Shown: positions 54,282 to 61,652 of the stretch, one piece after another
Numbering within the stretch: position 1 is the stretch's first letter
How the letters are laid out: each line of letters opens with the position of its first letter
Source of the DNA: JACCTH01 sp035253825
GTDB lineage: Bacteria > Actinomycetota > Acidimicrobiia > Spongiisociales > ZC4RG35
Reading direction: 5' to 3'
Assembly: GCA_035253825.1 (NCBI GenBank)
Contig: DATFBM010000033.1
Coordinates: 62,001-126,000, forward strand
Length of the DNA: 64,000 nt
Notes under the pieces: model-generated
Told to the model about the DNA's origin: nothing
Databases searched by the model: none
What the model saw: only the letters and a program-made list of their open reading frames with translations
Made by a program: the position numbers and the translations under genes

Positions 54282-54355
54282 CGGGATGTGGCGCAGCTTG
54301 GTAGCGCGCGGCGTTTGGGACGCTGAGGTCGCCGGTTCAAATCCGGCCATCCCGA
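54282..54355 (+). tRNA. tRNA-Pro (anticodon TGG)
   Basis: Acceptor CGGGATG/CATCCCG, anticodon loop TTTGGGA on stem CGGCG/CGCTG, T-arm GCCGG-TTCAAAT-CCGGC, discriminator A. CCA not encoded. Its 3' 27 bases are part of a 29-base direct repeat found again at 54837. Confidence 0.96.
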
Positions 54356-54357
54356 CC
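54329..54357 (+). repeat. 29-bp direct repeat at tRNA-Pro 3' end (left copy)
   Basis: TCGCCGGTTCAAATCCGGCC plus ATCCCGACC: variable-loop end, T-arm, acceptor 3' strand and two flanking bases of tRNA-Pro. It is identical to 54837-54865. Confidence 0.95.
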
Positions 54358-54800
54358 TACGGTTCCGTCGGATTTCTGAGACCTGCCGTCGAGCGGTTCG
54401 CCGTTCGGATCCGGTGGCAAACGGCACAAACCAGATCGCATTTCTCCAGCTCGAGCCTTAGGGCCTCACGGCCGTGGGTGTAAACCATGCGCGAAATCTC
54501 GGCAATTTTTCCTTCGACATGGTCAAAGTCCATTGCCTCCGGTGGGAACGTCTGCCCGCAATCCCGGCATGGCTGTGTCTTTAGGGCTCTAACGAAAGCC
54601 TGATTGTCGTCTCGAATCCTGCGTCGCCGAGCCGCCACCGCCGAAAGGTGTCGCTTTCGATTCGACTCTGCGAGATACCACACTTTTGAGTAACGGCTCG
54701 AGCAGCTCCGACAGTAAGACTGGGTCTTCGTAGCGTCGCGATCCCGAAACCCAAATGATTCCACGGGCAAAATCTGGTCGCATTTTGGACATCTCTTCAT
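54357..54800 (-). CDS. HNH endonuclease, free-standing
   Basis: 147 residues from ATG 54800. N-terminal zinc knuckle CPKCDQILP...CRSCSSRY, a basic linker (RKRHLSAVAARRRRIRDDN), then the HNH domain: CRDCGQTFPPEAMDFDHVEG with the catalytic DFDH, and EKCDLVCAVCHRIRT completing the zinc ribbon. Such proteins are common in actinophages and as homing nucleases. The stop codon shares its last base with the left repeat, so the gene fills the interval between the two tRNA-Pro-derived repeats. Confidence 0.9.
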   Translation of the reverse strand: MKRCPKCDQILPVESFGFRDRDATKTQSYCRSCSSRYSKVWYLAESNRKRHLSAVAARRRRIRDDNQAFVRALKTQPCRDCGQTFPPEAMDFDHVEGKIAEISRMVYTHGREALRLELEKCDLVCAVCHRIRTANRSTAGLRNPTEP

Positions 54801-54836
54801 CGGCGCCGATTCTGAGGAGGCGGGGGGACAAATTCC

Positions 54837-54865
54837 TCGCCGGTTCAAATCCGGCCATCCCGACC
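54837..54865 (+). repeat. 29-bp direct repeat of tRNA-Pro 3' end (right copy)
   Basis: Exact copy of 54329-54357, without the rest of a tRNA. It marks the distal end of the HNH-bearing unit, two bases before the GNAT stop codon. Confidence 0.95.
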
Positions 54866-54866
54866 C

Positions 54867-55370
54867 TCAAACCGATTTCTCGAAATACGCCACCCCGCTG
54901 GAGTCAGTGGCAACTTGTCGGTACCCGGCCTCCTTGTAGTAGCGGCAGAGCCGATCGTTCGAACTCAGGCAATCAAGCCTGACCCGCTGCAGACCCAGGC
55001 CACCGGCGTAACTCTCGGCCCACCGGAGGACGATGGCGCCCACGCCCTTTCCTCGCAGCCGCGGGTGAATCATCAGATCCCGGACGTAACCGCCCCTGTC
55101 TTCGACCGGCCACCAACCTCCAGGATCTCGCCTCCAGACGGCGATCGATCCGACGATCTCGCCCTTGATCTCGGCAACAAACAATGCGCCCCGATCTGAC
55201 CAGTCCGCCAGTTGAGCTCTGCTGAGAACGTTGGGATTCCAGGGAACGCCACGGCCCAAAAGGTCGACCGCCACCTGGTCCCGGATCTCCAAAATGGCGT
55301 CGAAGTCCGCCATTCGCGCCGAACGAACGTGGGGTATTTGTGTCACTCCCAACCGATATGTTCGTCCCAT
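54867..55370 (-). CDS. GNAT family N-acetyltransferase
   Basis: 167 residues from ATG 55370 after GGAGGCACC; the upstream alternative start lacks a site. Acetyl-CoA motif A is VRDLMIHPRLRGKGVGAIVLRW split around RGKGVG near residue 108; motif B region SSNDRLCRYYKEAGYRQV. Substrate unknown. The ATG lies within CCATGG and overlaps the start codon of the divergent helix-turn-helix gene by two bases. Confidence 0.85.
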   Translation of the reverse strand: MGRTYRLGVTQIPHVRSARMADFDAILEIRDQVAVDLLGRGVPWNPNVLSRAQLADWSDRGALFVAEIKGEIVGSIAVWRRDPGGWWPVEDRGGYVRDLMIHPRLRGKGVGAIVLRWAESYAGGLGLQRVRLDCLSSNDRLCRYYKEAGYRQVATDSSGVAYFEKSV

Positions 55371-56134
55371 GGTGCCTCCCCCTGAAGTCACCGAAGGGGC
55401 GGCGAACTGGGATCGACTAACCCGGTGGGAGCGGGCCGAACTCGGCCGCCGCCTCCGCCGGGACGGCTGGACCTACAGCGAGATCATGGAGGTCCTGCCG
55501 GTCGGAAAAGGCAGTCTCTCCAGCTGGTGCCAAGGGATTCGGTTGACCGAAGAACAGATCGCCGCGATCAAAGCAAGAAGACCTCCCGGTGTTCGAACTG
55601 GCGTTCCGGTCGACACTCAACGCAAGCGCCGCCATGAAGTCGAGATCATGCAAATGGAGGCGCGGGCCGCCGTACCGGATCTCATTAGAAACCCGCTTTT
55701 GGCTAGCCGGTACCGTCATGTACTGGGCCGAGGGAACGAAATGCAAGCGCATTCTCGAACTCGTCAGCACTGATCCACGGACGCTTGAGCTTTTCGTGGC
55801 GTGGAGCAGGGCGTTCCATGCCAGGAACGCTCGCTTCGTATTGTCGCTTCATTTGCATCAAGGCAATGACGAGGCCGCCGCACAGACCTTCTGGCGCAGC
55901 GCGATCGATCTTCCTGACGCCCGGTTTACGAAGACGTTTGTCAAACCAGCAGGAACTGGCCACCGAAAGAACAAGCTCGCGCACGGTGTTTGTCGGGTTC
56001 AGATGAGTCGCAGCACAAATGCATGGTGGCGAACGATGGCCTGGATCGATGAACTGAGTGGGAGACTCAAAGCCGAGCCCTTGGTAAACTTTGACCGGGT
56101 CGCTGGCGCAACTGGCAGCGCAACGGACTCTTAA
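55369..56134 (+). pseudogene. Frameshifted HTH/endonuclease-like gene running into tRNA-Lys
   Basis: The first frame from ATG 55369 gives a helix-turn-helix (ERAELGRRLRRDGWTYSEIM, VGKGSLSSWC) and a basic region with EVEIMQMEARA. Sense then continues in the +1 frame from about 55690: WLAGTVMYWAEGTKCKRI, DPRTLELFVAWSRAF, LSLHLHQGNDEAAAQTFW and GHRKNKLAHGVC. The shift falls at CCGCTTTTGG, where one T fewer would restore one frame. The second frame has no stop until TAA in the tRNA-Lys anticodon loop. I recognise the pattern as an actinobacterial HTH protein family, function uncertain; mutation, programmed frameshift or assembly error are all possible. Confidence 0.65.
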
Positions 56135-56172
56135 TCCGTGGGTTCCGGGTTCAAATCCCGGGCGACCCACCA
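56097..56172 (+). tRNA. tRNA-Lys (anticodon CTT)
   Basis: Acceptor GGGTCGC/GCGACCC, anticodon stem CGGA/TCCG with loop CTCTTAA, T-arm CCGGG-TTCAAAT-CCCGG, CCA encoded. The upstream pseudogene frame ends inside it. Confidence 0.96.
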
Positions 56173-56183
56173 CCTCCAAACAA

Positions 56184-56266
56184 GCGGGCGTAGCCGAATT
56201 GGCACAGGCGCCAGACTTAGGATCTGGTGGGTTCGCCCACTGTGGGTTCGAGTCCCACCGCCCGCA
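56184..56266 (+). tRNA. tRNA-Leu (anticodon TAG)
   Basis: Class II tRNA with long variable arm: acceptor GCGGGCG/CGCCCGC, anticodon stem CCAGA/TCTGG with loop CTTAGGA, variable arm GGTGGGTTCGCCCACT, T-arm GTGGG-TTCGAGT-CCCAC. CCA not encoded. Its 3' half is duplicated at 58497. Confidence 0.96.
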
Positions 56267-56267
56267 C
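56216..56267 (+). repeat. 52-bp direct repeat, tRNA-Leu 3' half (left copy)
   Basis: It starts at the anticodon loop (CTTAGGATCTGG) and ends one base after the discriminator. Identical to 58497-58548; such a repeat is the usual attachment core of tRNA-integrating elements. Confidence 0.95.
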
Positions 56268-56384
56268 CGACCGAAGCGGTGGCTTCGCGCCGGTGGCTGG
56301 TCGCGAACTACTGGATCGACATCACGTGCGAGGTCATCGAAGCGCCCAGCAGCCATTCGCAGTCGGATCGTTCTGAGTCGGAAC

Positions 56385-56415
56385 AGAAAAACCCCTGGTA
56401 ACCAGGGGTTTTTCT
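56385..56415. terminator. Bidirectional rho-independent terminator
   Basis: A perfect 14-bp stem AGAAAAACCCCTGG / CCAGGGGTTTTTCT with loop TAA. It ends the tRNA-Lys/Leu transcript and serves the convergent minus-strand gene. Confidence 0.92.
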
Positions 56416-56447
56416 ACGTAGCGGGATCAGGGATTGGTCGGCTGGCC

Positions 56448-57245
56448 CTAAGGCTGGTTGTTCACAGATGCGACGTAATCGTCGACCCTCTGCTCCCACA
56501 GAGCGATTGCATCATCAGTCTGGCGAGACAAGGTCGGATCCTCGTACAGCACGTCGAAGTCTTCTGGATGGTTCTCCTTGATCCAATTCTGGAACGGCCA
56601 CCACATCTTGTCGCTGAACCCAGAATGGAAATCGAAGCCCATAAAGGAATTTCTCACCAGACCGTTCTGGATGACAACCTCAAAGGAGTGCCCGCTGAAG
56701 GGTTCGAACCCAATCTGGTCGGAACCAAGACCGTGCGCGTCATACTCACAGCTGACCTTTACCCCCGCACCCGACCAGGGCACTTCCCTGCACTCGCCTA
56801 GGAGGATCTGGAAGCCGGCGGCCCCAAGGAATCTAAGGTCACTTTTCCAATCTCTTGGCGCGTACGATTCCCAAGGAAGGACTTGCGCATCGTCGGTCAG
56901 CATCGACTCGACACGGTCAACATCGAACTCTCGGTAGGCCTCTAGATACTCAGAGGCGATTTCGAGGGGTGCTCTCTCTGCGGCGACATCTGTCTCGTTC
57001 GCCCGGAGCAAGACGAAGATCGCGCCCAGTACTGCAACGATCGCTATTCCCGACCACACAGCCAATGCCGGCCGCCTTGGCGTCGTATCCCTTGGCTTCG
57101 TTTTCAAATCCGTCACTTCTCTTCTCCTTTGCTCGATACGGCCGAGGTATGCGGCGACATTGGGCACAGCCGCCTGATACGAGTCGAGATCCGGGATCGG
57201 ATTCGCCCCGCGGAACAGGGCTACGGCTTCTTGCTCGTCGATCAC
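56448..57245 (-). CDS. Membrane protein with extracytoplasmic NTF2-like domain, sigma partner
   Basis: 265 residues from GTG 57245, overlapping the sigma-factor stop (GTGA) and preceded by AAGGAGG. A cytoplasmic N-terminus of about 65 residues, one membrane helix (LAVWSGIAIVAVLGAIFVLL), then a domain beginning EIASEYLEAYREFDVDRVESML, typical of SnoaL/NTF2-like folds. Topology and coupling suggest an anti-sigma role, but there is no zinc anti-sigma motif. Confidence 0.75.
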   Translation of the reverse strand: MIDEQEAVALFRGANPIPDLDSYQAAVPNVAAYLGRIEQRRREVTDLKTKPRDTTPRRPALAVWSGIAIVAVLGAIFVLLRANETDVAAERAPLEIASEYLEAYREFDVDRVESMLTDDAQVLPWESYAPRDWKSDLRFLGAAGFQILLGECREVPWSGAGVKVSCEYDAHGLGSDQIGFEPFSGHSFEVVIQNGLVRNSFMGFDFHSGFSDKMWWPFQNWIKENHPEDFDVLYEDPTLSRQTDDAIALWEQRVDDYVASVNNQP

Positions 57246-57790
57246 CACATGCCTCCTTCCTGAGCAATGGAATGAGAATGTGTATCCGAGAAAAGTCTGT
57301 TGTACTGGCGGGCCAAGCCTGCTCGCGCTCTGGACAGTCGCTGCCTCGCCGCTTCTGGCGAGATGTCGAGCACCACCGCGATCTCTCGAGGTGACAGGTC
57401 CTCCCATTCGGCCAGCCTCAATACTTCTTGATCTATCGGCCGGAGACGCGACAGGGCCTGAAGAATTTGATCGGCGTCATGTCTCAAGATGACCACATCG
57501 TCGGTCATTGGCACCGGGTCGAGCCCCATCCCTTCGAGCTTGCGGCTGAGATTCTTCTGACGTAACGCGCCGCGCCATGTATTCGAGACGACTCCACGAG
57601 CGGTCCGGTAGAGCCACATAAGGGCATCGGACCCTTCTGGAACTCGATCGATCTTTCGCCAGGCGATGAGGAAAGTCTCGGCAGTGGCATCGTCGGCTCC
57701 ATCCGCTGTGGTGCGGCGGCGGCAATACGCGTGCACCTCCTTGTAGTAGGTGGCGTAGATCTGGAGGAAACGTTCATCAGCCGATGACAT
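57242..57790 (-). CDS. ECF sigma factor (island-borne)
   Basis: 182 residues from ATG 57790; an upstream start adds 21 residues. Region 2: FLQIYATYYKEVHAYCRRR with DDATAETFLIAWRKIDRVP; region 4: LRPIDQEVLRLAEWEDLSP and ISPEAARQRLSRARAGLAR. It forms a coupled pair with the membrane protein and lies inside the tRNA-Leu-bounded unit. Confidence 0.88.
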   Translation of the reverse strand: MSSADERFLQIYATYYKEVHAYCRRRTTADGADDATAETFLIAWRKIDRVPEGSDALMWLYRTARGVVSNTWRGALRQKNLSRKLEGMGLDPVPMTDDVVILRHDADQILQALSRLRPIDQEVLRLAEWEDLSPREIAVVLDISPEAARQRLSRARAGLARQYNRLFSDTHSHSIAQEGGMW

Positions 57791-57853
57791 CAGCAAACCT
57801 GGCCGCGTGGACACTTCCACTTCCTTGAGTCCGGACGCAGAGGAACGTGACAA

Positions 57854-58496
57854 AGAATTTGGTCACGAACGTCGACAATCAGACATAAGGCAACCGAGCA
57901 ATGGGATACGGATGAGTCCGGGTACGGCCGACCCGGACTGGTCCGGCAAAGGAGCAGCTTGGGCACCGTATGCAGACTATGTCTCCTCTTCGCAACCGTC
58001 AGTCCCGCGCCAGCGTCCTCTCGCGGAAGTGCACGGCCGCCTCCTGGTGGACACAACCCCCACTTTCCGGGCGGAAGCTCGTCGAGGAGGGATGGCTGCG
58101 CGTGTAGCACCGACCTGGCCGCGTTGGTCGGAGACTTGGTTAGCTGGGTCACGGCACCAACGAAGCAAGACTCAGAATCCGCCTATTGGTTTGGGCCTTA
58201 AGGGTTTTCCACGTGCCACCCACCACTTCCGTCAGAAGCTGTGGATCCACTCATAATGCATTGTCGCAATCCATGGACGCCGCGGCGAACTTGAGGATTC
58301 GGCCAGACGTTGACAAGTGGCCATCTGCAGCTCAGGTCCATCGGATCATCAAAAACATTGCTAACAGAATTGCTAACGCCACTGGGGATATCAGAGACCA
58401 CAGCAGGACACAAACTGGAACCACGAAGCCCACAATCCCGTACAGGAATAGTCCTTTCGACATCACCGGCTACCACGGGACACGACCAACAGCCGC
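57854..58496. other. Gene-free stretch of the tRNA-Leu island
   Basis: About 640 bases between the sigma-factor gene and the right repeat. Short open frames exist on both strands but none has a plausible start site, codon pattern or recognisable motif; I looked for integrase, recombinase and toxin-like sequence and found none. It may hold the sigma promoter and decayed sequence. Confidence 0.5.
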
Positions 58497-58548
58497 CTTA
58501 GGATCTGGTGGGTTCGCCCACTGTGGGTTCGAGTCCCACCGCCCGCAC
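58497..58548 (+). repeat. 52-bp direct repeat of tRNA-Leu 3' half (right copy)
   Basis: Exact copy of 56216-56267 without the 5' half of a tRNA. It lies eight bases before the rdgB stop codon and marks the distal boundary of the island. Confidence 0.95.
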
Positions 58549-58556
58549 GAAAACTA

Positions 58557-59132
58557 TCAGTCCAGTTCTGCAAAGAGGTTTCGCATGGCATTCGCTCGAT
58601 GCGAAACGTCGTTCTTCTGACTTTGATCCAGCTCCGCGAGCGTTCGGCCATCAACTAACTCGAAGACCGGGTCATATCCGAAGCCCCCGTCGCCGCTCGG
58701 TGCCTCGGCGATTCGGCCCTGGAGCACGCCCTCGACGACCAGCTCGCCCTTGCCCATCACCAGCGCAATCACGGTTCGAAACGAAGCTGACCGTTCTTCG
58801 ATTCCTTCCAACTCCTCGAGGAGCCGCGCCACGTTGTCGGCATAGGTCGCTTCGTCACCGGCAAAACGAGCGGTATTCACGCCGGGAAGGCCTCCAAGGG
58901 CGTCGACAAACAGCCCGGTGTCGTCGGCCAAAGCTGGGAGGCCGGTCGCATTGAACACCTCCCGTGCCTTTTTCAGGGCATTTTCTTCGAGCGTCGCTCC
59001 CGTTTCCTCCACGTCGGGCCAATCGAGATCCTTGACCAACTCGATGTCCAGTCCACTCTCAGCCAATACCTTCTCGATCTCAGCGATCTTGTCCGGGTTC
59101 TTCGAGGCCACGACCAAGCGGTCGATCCTCAC
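58557..59132 (-). CDS. rdgB: XTP/dITP diphosphatase (HAM1/RdgB)
   Basis: 191 residues. VASKNPDKIAEIEKVL at the N-terminus, ADDTGLFVDALGGLPGVNTAR, GGFGYDPVF and the final SHRANAMRNL. It removes non-canonical purine nucleotides. Overlaps rph by four bases. Confidence 0.96.
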   Translation of the reverse strand: MRIDRLVVASKNPDKIAEIEKVLAESGLDIELVKDLDWPDVEETGATLEENALKKAREVFNATGLPALADDTGLFVDALGGLPGVNTARFAGDEATYADNVARLLEELEGIEERSASFRTVIALVMGKGELVVEGVLQGRIAEAPSGDGGFGYDPVFELVDGRTLAELDQSQKNDVSHRANAMRNLFAELD

Positions 59133-59836
59133 TCGGCGACGGCCTGCTTCTGAGCATCTACCAAGACCCCGATCCCGCCGGCGGCGAGATCGAGGATTCG
59201 GTCCAATTCCTCTCGGGAAAACGGCGCCTTTTCGGCGCTGCCTTGCACCTCCACCAGCAGCCCCCGACCCGACATCACCACGTTGAAGTCGACCTCGGCC
59301 CGAGCATCATCCTCGTAGTCGAGATCGAGAAGCAACTCCCCATCCACAATTCCCACTGAGATGGCGGCGACATGATCAAGAATCGGGTGACGAACAAGCA
59401 AGCCTTTCTCCATCGAATCAGAAAAGGCCTGATGCAGGGCCACCCACCCCCCAGTAATCGCCGCGGTCCGTGTCCCGCCGTCGGCCTGGAGGACGTCGCA
59501 GTCGACCCGCACCATCATCTCTCCCATGGCGACCGGGTCAACCACTGAGCGGAGAGATCTTCCAATCAGTCGGGAGATCTCCAAGGCTCGACCCCTTTGA
59601 TATTGGTCCCGTCCGACGCGCTCAGAAGACGAGCCCGGCAGCATTCCATACTCGGCTGTCACCCAGCCCTTGCCGGTGTCCCGCATCCAACGGGGGACGT
59701 CGGGCTCAATTACGACAGTGCAGAGGACCCGGGTGCGACCCATCTCAATCATGACCGACCCCGGGGTCATCTCGGTGAAACCCAAGTGCATTCGAAGAGG
59801 ACGGATCTCGTCGGCTGGCCGAGAACGGGTCGTCAT
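59129..59836 (-). CDS. rph: Ribonuclease PH
   Basis: 235 residues. RPLRMHLGFTEMTPGSVMIE, AEYGMLPGSS near residue 62, phosphate site QRGRALEISRLIGRSLRSVV and DCDVLQADGGTRTAAI. Phosphorolytic tRNA 3' exonuclease. The rph-rdgB pairing is conserved in actinobacteria. Confidence 0.97.
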   Translation of the reverse strand: MTTRSRPADEIRPLRMHLGFTEMTPGSVMIEMGRTRVLCTVVIEPDVPRWMRDTGKGWVTAEYGMLPGSSSERVGRDQYQRGRALEISRLIGRSLRSVVDPVAMGEMMVRVDCDVLQADGGTRTAAITGGWVALHQAFSDSMEKGLLVRHPILDHVAAISVGIVDGELLLDLDYEDDARAEVDFNVVMSGRGLLVEVQGSAEKAPFSREELDRILDLAAGGIGVLVDAQKQAVAE

Positions 59837-60570
59837 TAGATCTTCCTATTCGTCCCGGGAACTGCCAATTCGACCGGACGATCGAACGACACCTCCGCCT
59901 CGGAAACTGAGATGGTCTTGTCGAGGTAGGGAGGTATATGGGTCAGCATCAGACGTTTCGCATTCTGGGCTCGAGCGATGCTCCCCGCCAGGACCGCGGT
60001 CAGGTGGTGCTTGTAGGGGTAGGTCTCAAGATCACCCTGATAACTCGCTTCGCACAAAAATAGGTCCGCGCCCTGAGCGATCCCATGCCAATCCCCCTCC
60101 GGGCCAGTGTCGGCGCTGTAAGCCAAAACTCGGCCATTCGCCTCCCATCGTGTTCCCAGAGTTGGAACTGAATGGTCGGTCCAGGCAAAGGTCAACTGGA
60201 TCTCTCCGATCCGGAGCGAATCGCCGCCGCTCATCGGGTGAAAGTCGAACGTCTCTGCCAATTCGGGATTGTCTGCGAACAGGCTCAAGCGCTCAATCAC
60301 CGCGGCCGGGCAGTAGACGGGAATTGACCGCCTCGGATTGGGCCGGTACCGGAAAGCGTGAAATGCCGTGATGACGTCGAGGCAGTGATCGGGATGCTGA
60401 TGCGAAATCACAATCGCGTCGACTAGGTCTGGATCCACCGGCAGGGTGACAAAGGTGCCAGGCCCGGCATCGCACCAAATCCTCGTCGAACCTTGCTCGA
60501 TAAGGTACCCGGAGGAAGGTTGCCCTCTAACCGGATAGGTGCCCGACGCGCCCATGACCGAGAGCTTCAA
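59836..60570 (-). CDS. MBL-fold metallo-hydrolase
   Basis: 244 residues. Metal motif SHQHPDHCLD near residue 56, later ligands in YSADTGPE and HHLTA. The fold is RNase Z-like/cyclic phosphodiesterase-like, common upstream of rph in actinobacteria. Substrate unknown. It overlaps rph by one base (TAATG) and pdxH by four. Confidence 0.88.
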   Translation of the reverse strand: MKLSVMGASGTYPVRGQPSSGYLIEQGSTRIWCDAGPGTFVTLPVDPDLVDAIVISHQHPDHCLDVITAFHAFRYRPNPRRSIPVYCPAAVIERLSLFADNPELAETFDFHPMSGGDSLRIGEIQLTFAWTDHSVPTLGTRWEANGRVLAYSADTGPEGDWHGIAQGADLFLCEASYQGDLETYPYKHHLTAVLAGSIARAQNAKRLMLTHIPPYLDKTISVSEAEVSFDRPVELAVPGTNRKI

Positions 60571-61208
60571 GGTGCCAACCGATCGATCCGCCAGCCACTG
60601 TCGGATTTCGAATATCGAAAGCGATCGTGAAATCGCGCCTCTCTTCCCTGCCAGAACTCATAGCCGCTGGGTTCGAGCCGATATCCGCCCCAGTGAGCGG
60701 GGCGGGGAACGTTTCCATCGGGGTGACGGGCCTTGAGCTCTTCGAGTAGCCGCTCAAGTTGGCCCTCGTAGACGACATCGCTTTGCGGCGAGGCGGCCGA
60801 GGCGTAACGAGATTCGACCGGTCGGCTTGCGAAATATCGATCAGACGTCTCCGCATCCAACTTCGTCACCCGCCCCTCGATCCGCACCTGACGATGGAGT
60901 GGGAGCCACAAGAAGAGGGCGCTGACCCGCGGCTCGCCGTCGATCTCCCTGGCCTTCCGACTCCGGTAGTTGGTGTAGAACAAGAGTCCGTCCGGCTGGA
61001 GACCTTTCAGGAGCAACGTGCGGGCAGAAGGTGCTCCATTTTCTCCGACTGTCGAGAGGACGAAAGCATTCGGTTCCTCAAGGTTGGCGGCGACGGCATG
61101 ATCGAGCCAGGTGGAGAATTGCTGGGCGGGATCGGCGGCCAGCGAGTCGCGTTCGAGCGGAGCATTGACATATTCAGTTCTGAGGGCACCGAACCGGTCG
61201 ATCGTCAC
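60567..61208 (-). CDS. pdxH: Pyridoxamine 5'-phosphate oxidase
   Basis: 213 residues from GTG 61208, matching the family length; a longer frame would overlap the divergent gene. FMN/PLP signatures: NAFVLSTVGENGAPSARTLLLKG, FYTNYRSRKAREI, RQVRIEGRV, and the C-terminal FWQGREARFHDRFRY and WRIDRLAP. Makes pyridoxal phosphate. Confidence 0.95.
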   Translation of the reverse strand: MTIDRFGALRTEYVNAPLERDSLAADPAQQFSTWLDHAVAANLEEPNAFVLSTVGENGAPSARTLLLKGLQPDGLLFYTNYRSRKAREIDGEPRVSALFLWLPLHRQVRIEGRVTKLDAETSDRYFASRPVESRYASAASPQSDVVYEGQLERLLEELKARHPDGNVPRPAHWGGYRLEPSGYEFWQGREARFHDRFRYSKSDSGWRIDRLAP

Positions 61209-61232
61209 CGGCGCCACCCTATCGTCGCCGGC

Positions 61233-61652
61233 ATGGCCCCTTCCTCCCGACAGTCGCTCGGGAAGCATTTCGGCCGGGCGCTCCGGCGGCGCTGTCCCCA
61301 CTGCGGCGAAGGAGAGGCGTTCACCGGTTGGTGGAAGATGCGCGACCATTGCCCGAACTGCGGTCACAGATTCGAGCGGGAGCCGGGATACTGGGTGGGG
61401 GCGGTGATCTTCAACACCGCCCTCGTCATCGCAGCCATCTTTGCGACGATGGCGATATTCCTGGCGGCGACCTGGCCGGATGTTCCTTGGACTGCACTCA
61501 CCTTGGTCACGGTGGCCGTAAGCGTCATCGTGCCTTCGATTGGCTATCCGTACGCGAGAACGCTCTGGATGGCCTACGACTTATATGTCCATCCCCTTGA
61601 AGAAAGTGAGCTCGATGCTGGCCGGGCTCGAGTTCGCCAGACAAGCGGTTAG
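61233..61652 (+). CDS. DUF983 family zinc-ribbon membrane protein
   Basis: 139 residues from ATG 61233. Zinc ribbon CPHCGEG...CPNCGHRF (about residues 21-45) with GYWVGAVIFNTALV, then two membrane helices. DUF983 proteins are small membrane proteins, sometimes near cytochrome oxidase genes; role unknown. Divergent from pdxH; its 3' end overlaps the acyl-CoA dehydrogenase by four bases. Confidence 0.85.
   Translation: MAPSSRQSLGKHFGRALRRRCPHCGEGEAFTGWWKMRDHCPNCGHRFEREPGYWVGAVIFNTALVIAAIFATMAIFLAATWPDVPWTALTLVTVAVSVIVPSIGYPYARTLWMAYDLYVHPLEESELDAGRARVRQTSG

Larger units (their letters stand above)
54329..54836. mobile_element. 508-bp tRNA-Pro-bounded HNH mini-element
   Basis: One repeat copy plus 479 bases, almost entirely the HNH nuclease gene. 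Removing the unit would leave an intact tRNA-Pro followed by the GNAT gene. No integrase, transposase or terminal inverted repeat is present. The structure suggests nuclease-driven insertion or recombination at the tRNA 3' end (inference). Confidence 0.7.
56216..58496. mobile_element. 2.28-kb island bounded by tRNA-Leu att-like repeats
   Basis: It contains a bidirectional terminator, a membrane NTF2-like protein, an ECF sigma factor and about 640 bases without a recognisable gene. No integrase or relaxase is visible, so it is either a remnant, a cargo-only element mobilised in trans, or a decayed island. Confidence 0.7.

Noticed and set aside
57807..58256. 149-residue open frame in the tRNA-Leu island as a novel gene
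   Set aside because: No ribosome site, atypical composition, and it begins inside the upstream region of the sigma gene; nothing recognisable on either strand.
58497..58548. Second tRNA-Leu gene
   Set aside because: Only the 3' half is present; there is no acceptor 5' strand or D-arm upstream, so it is a repeat.
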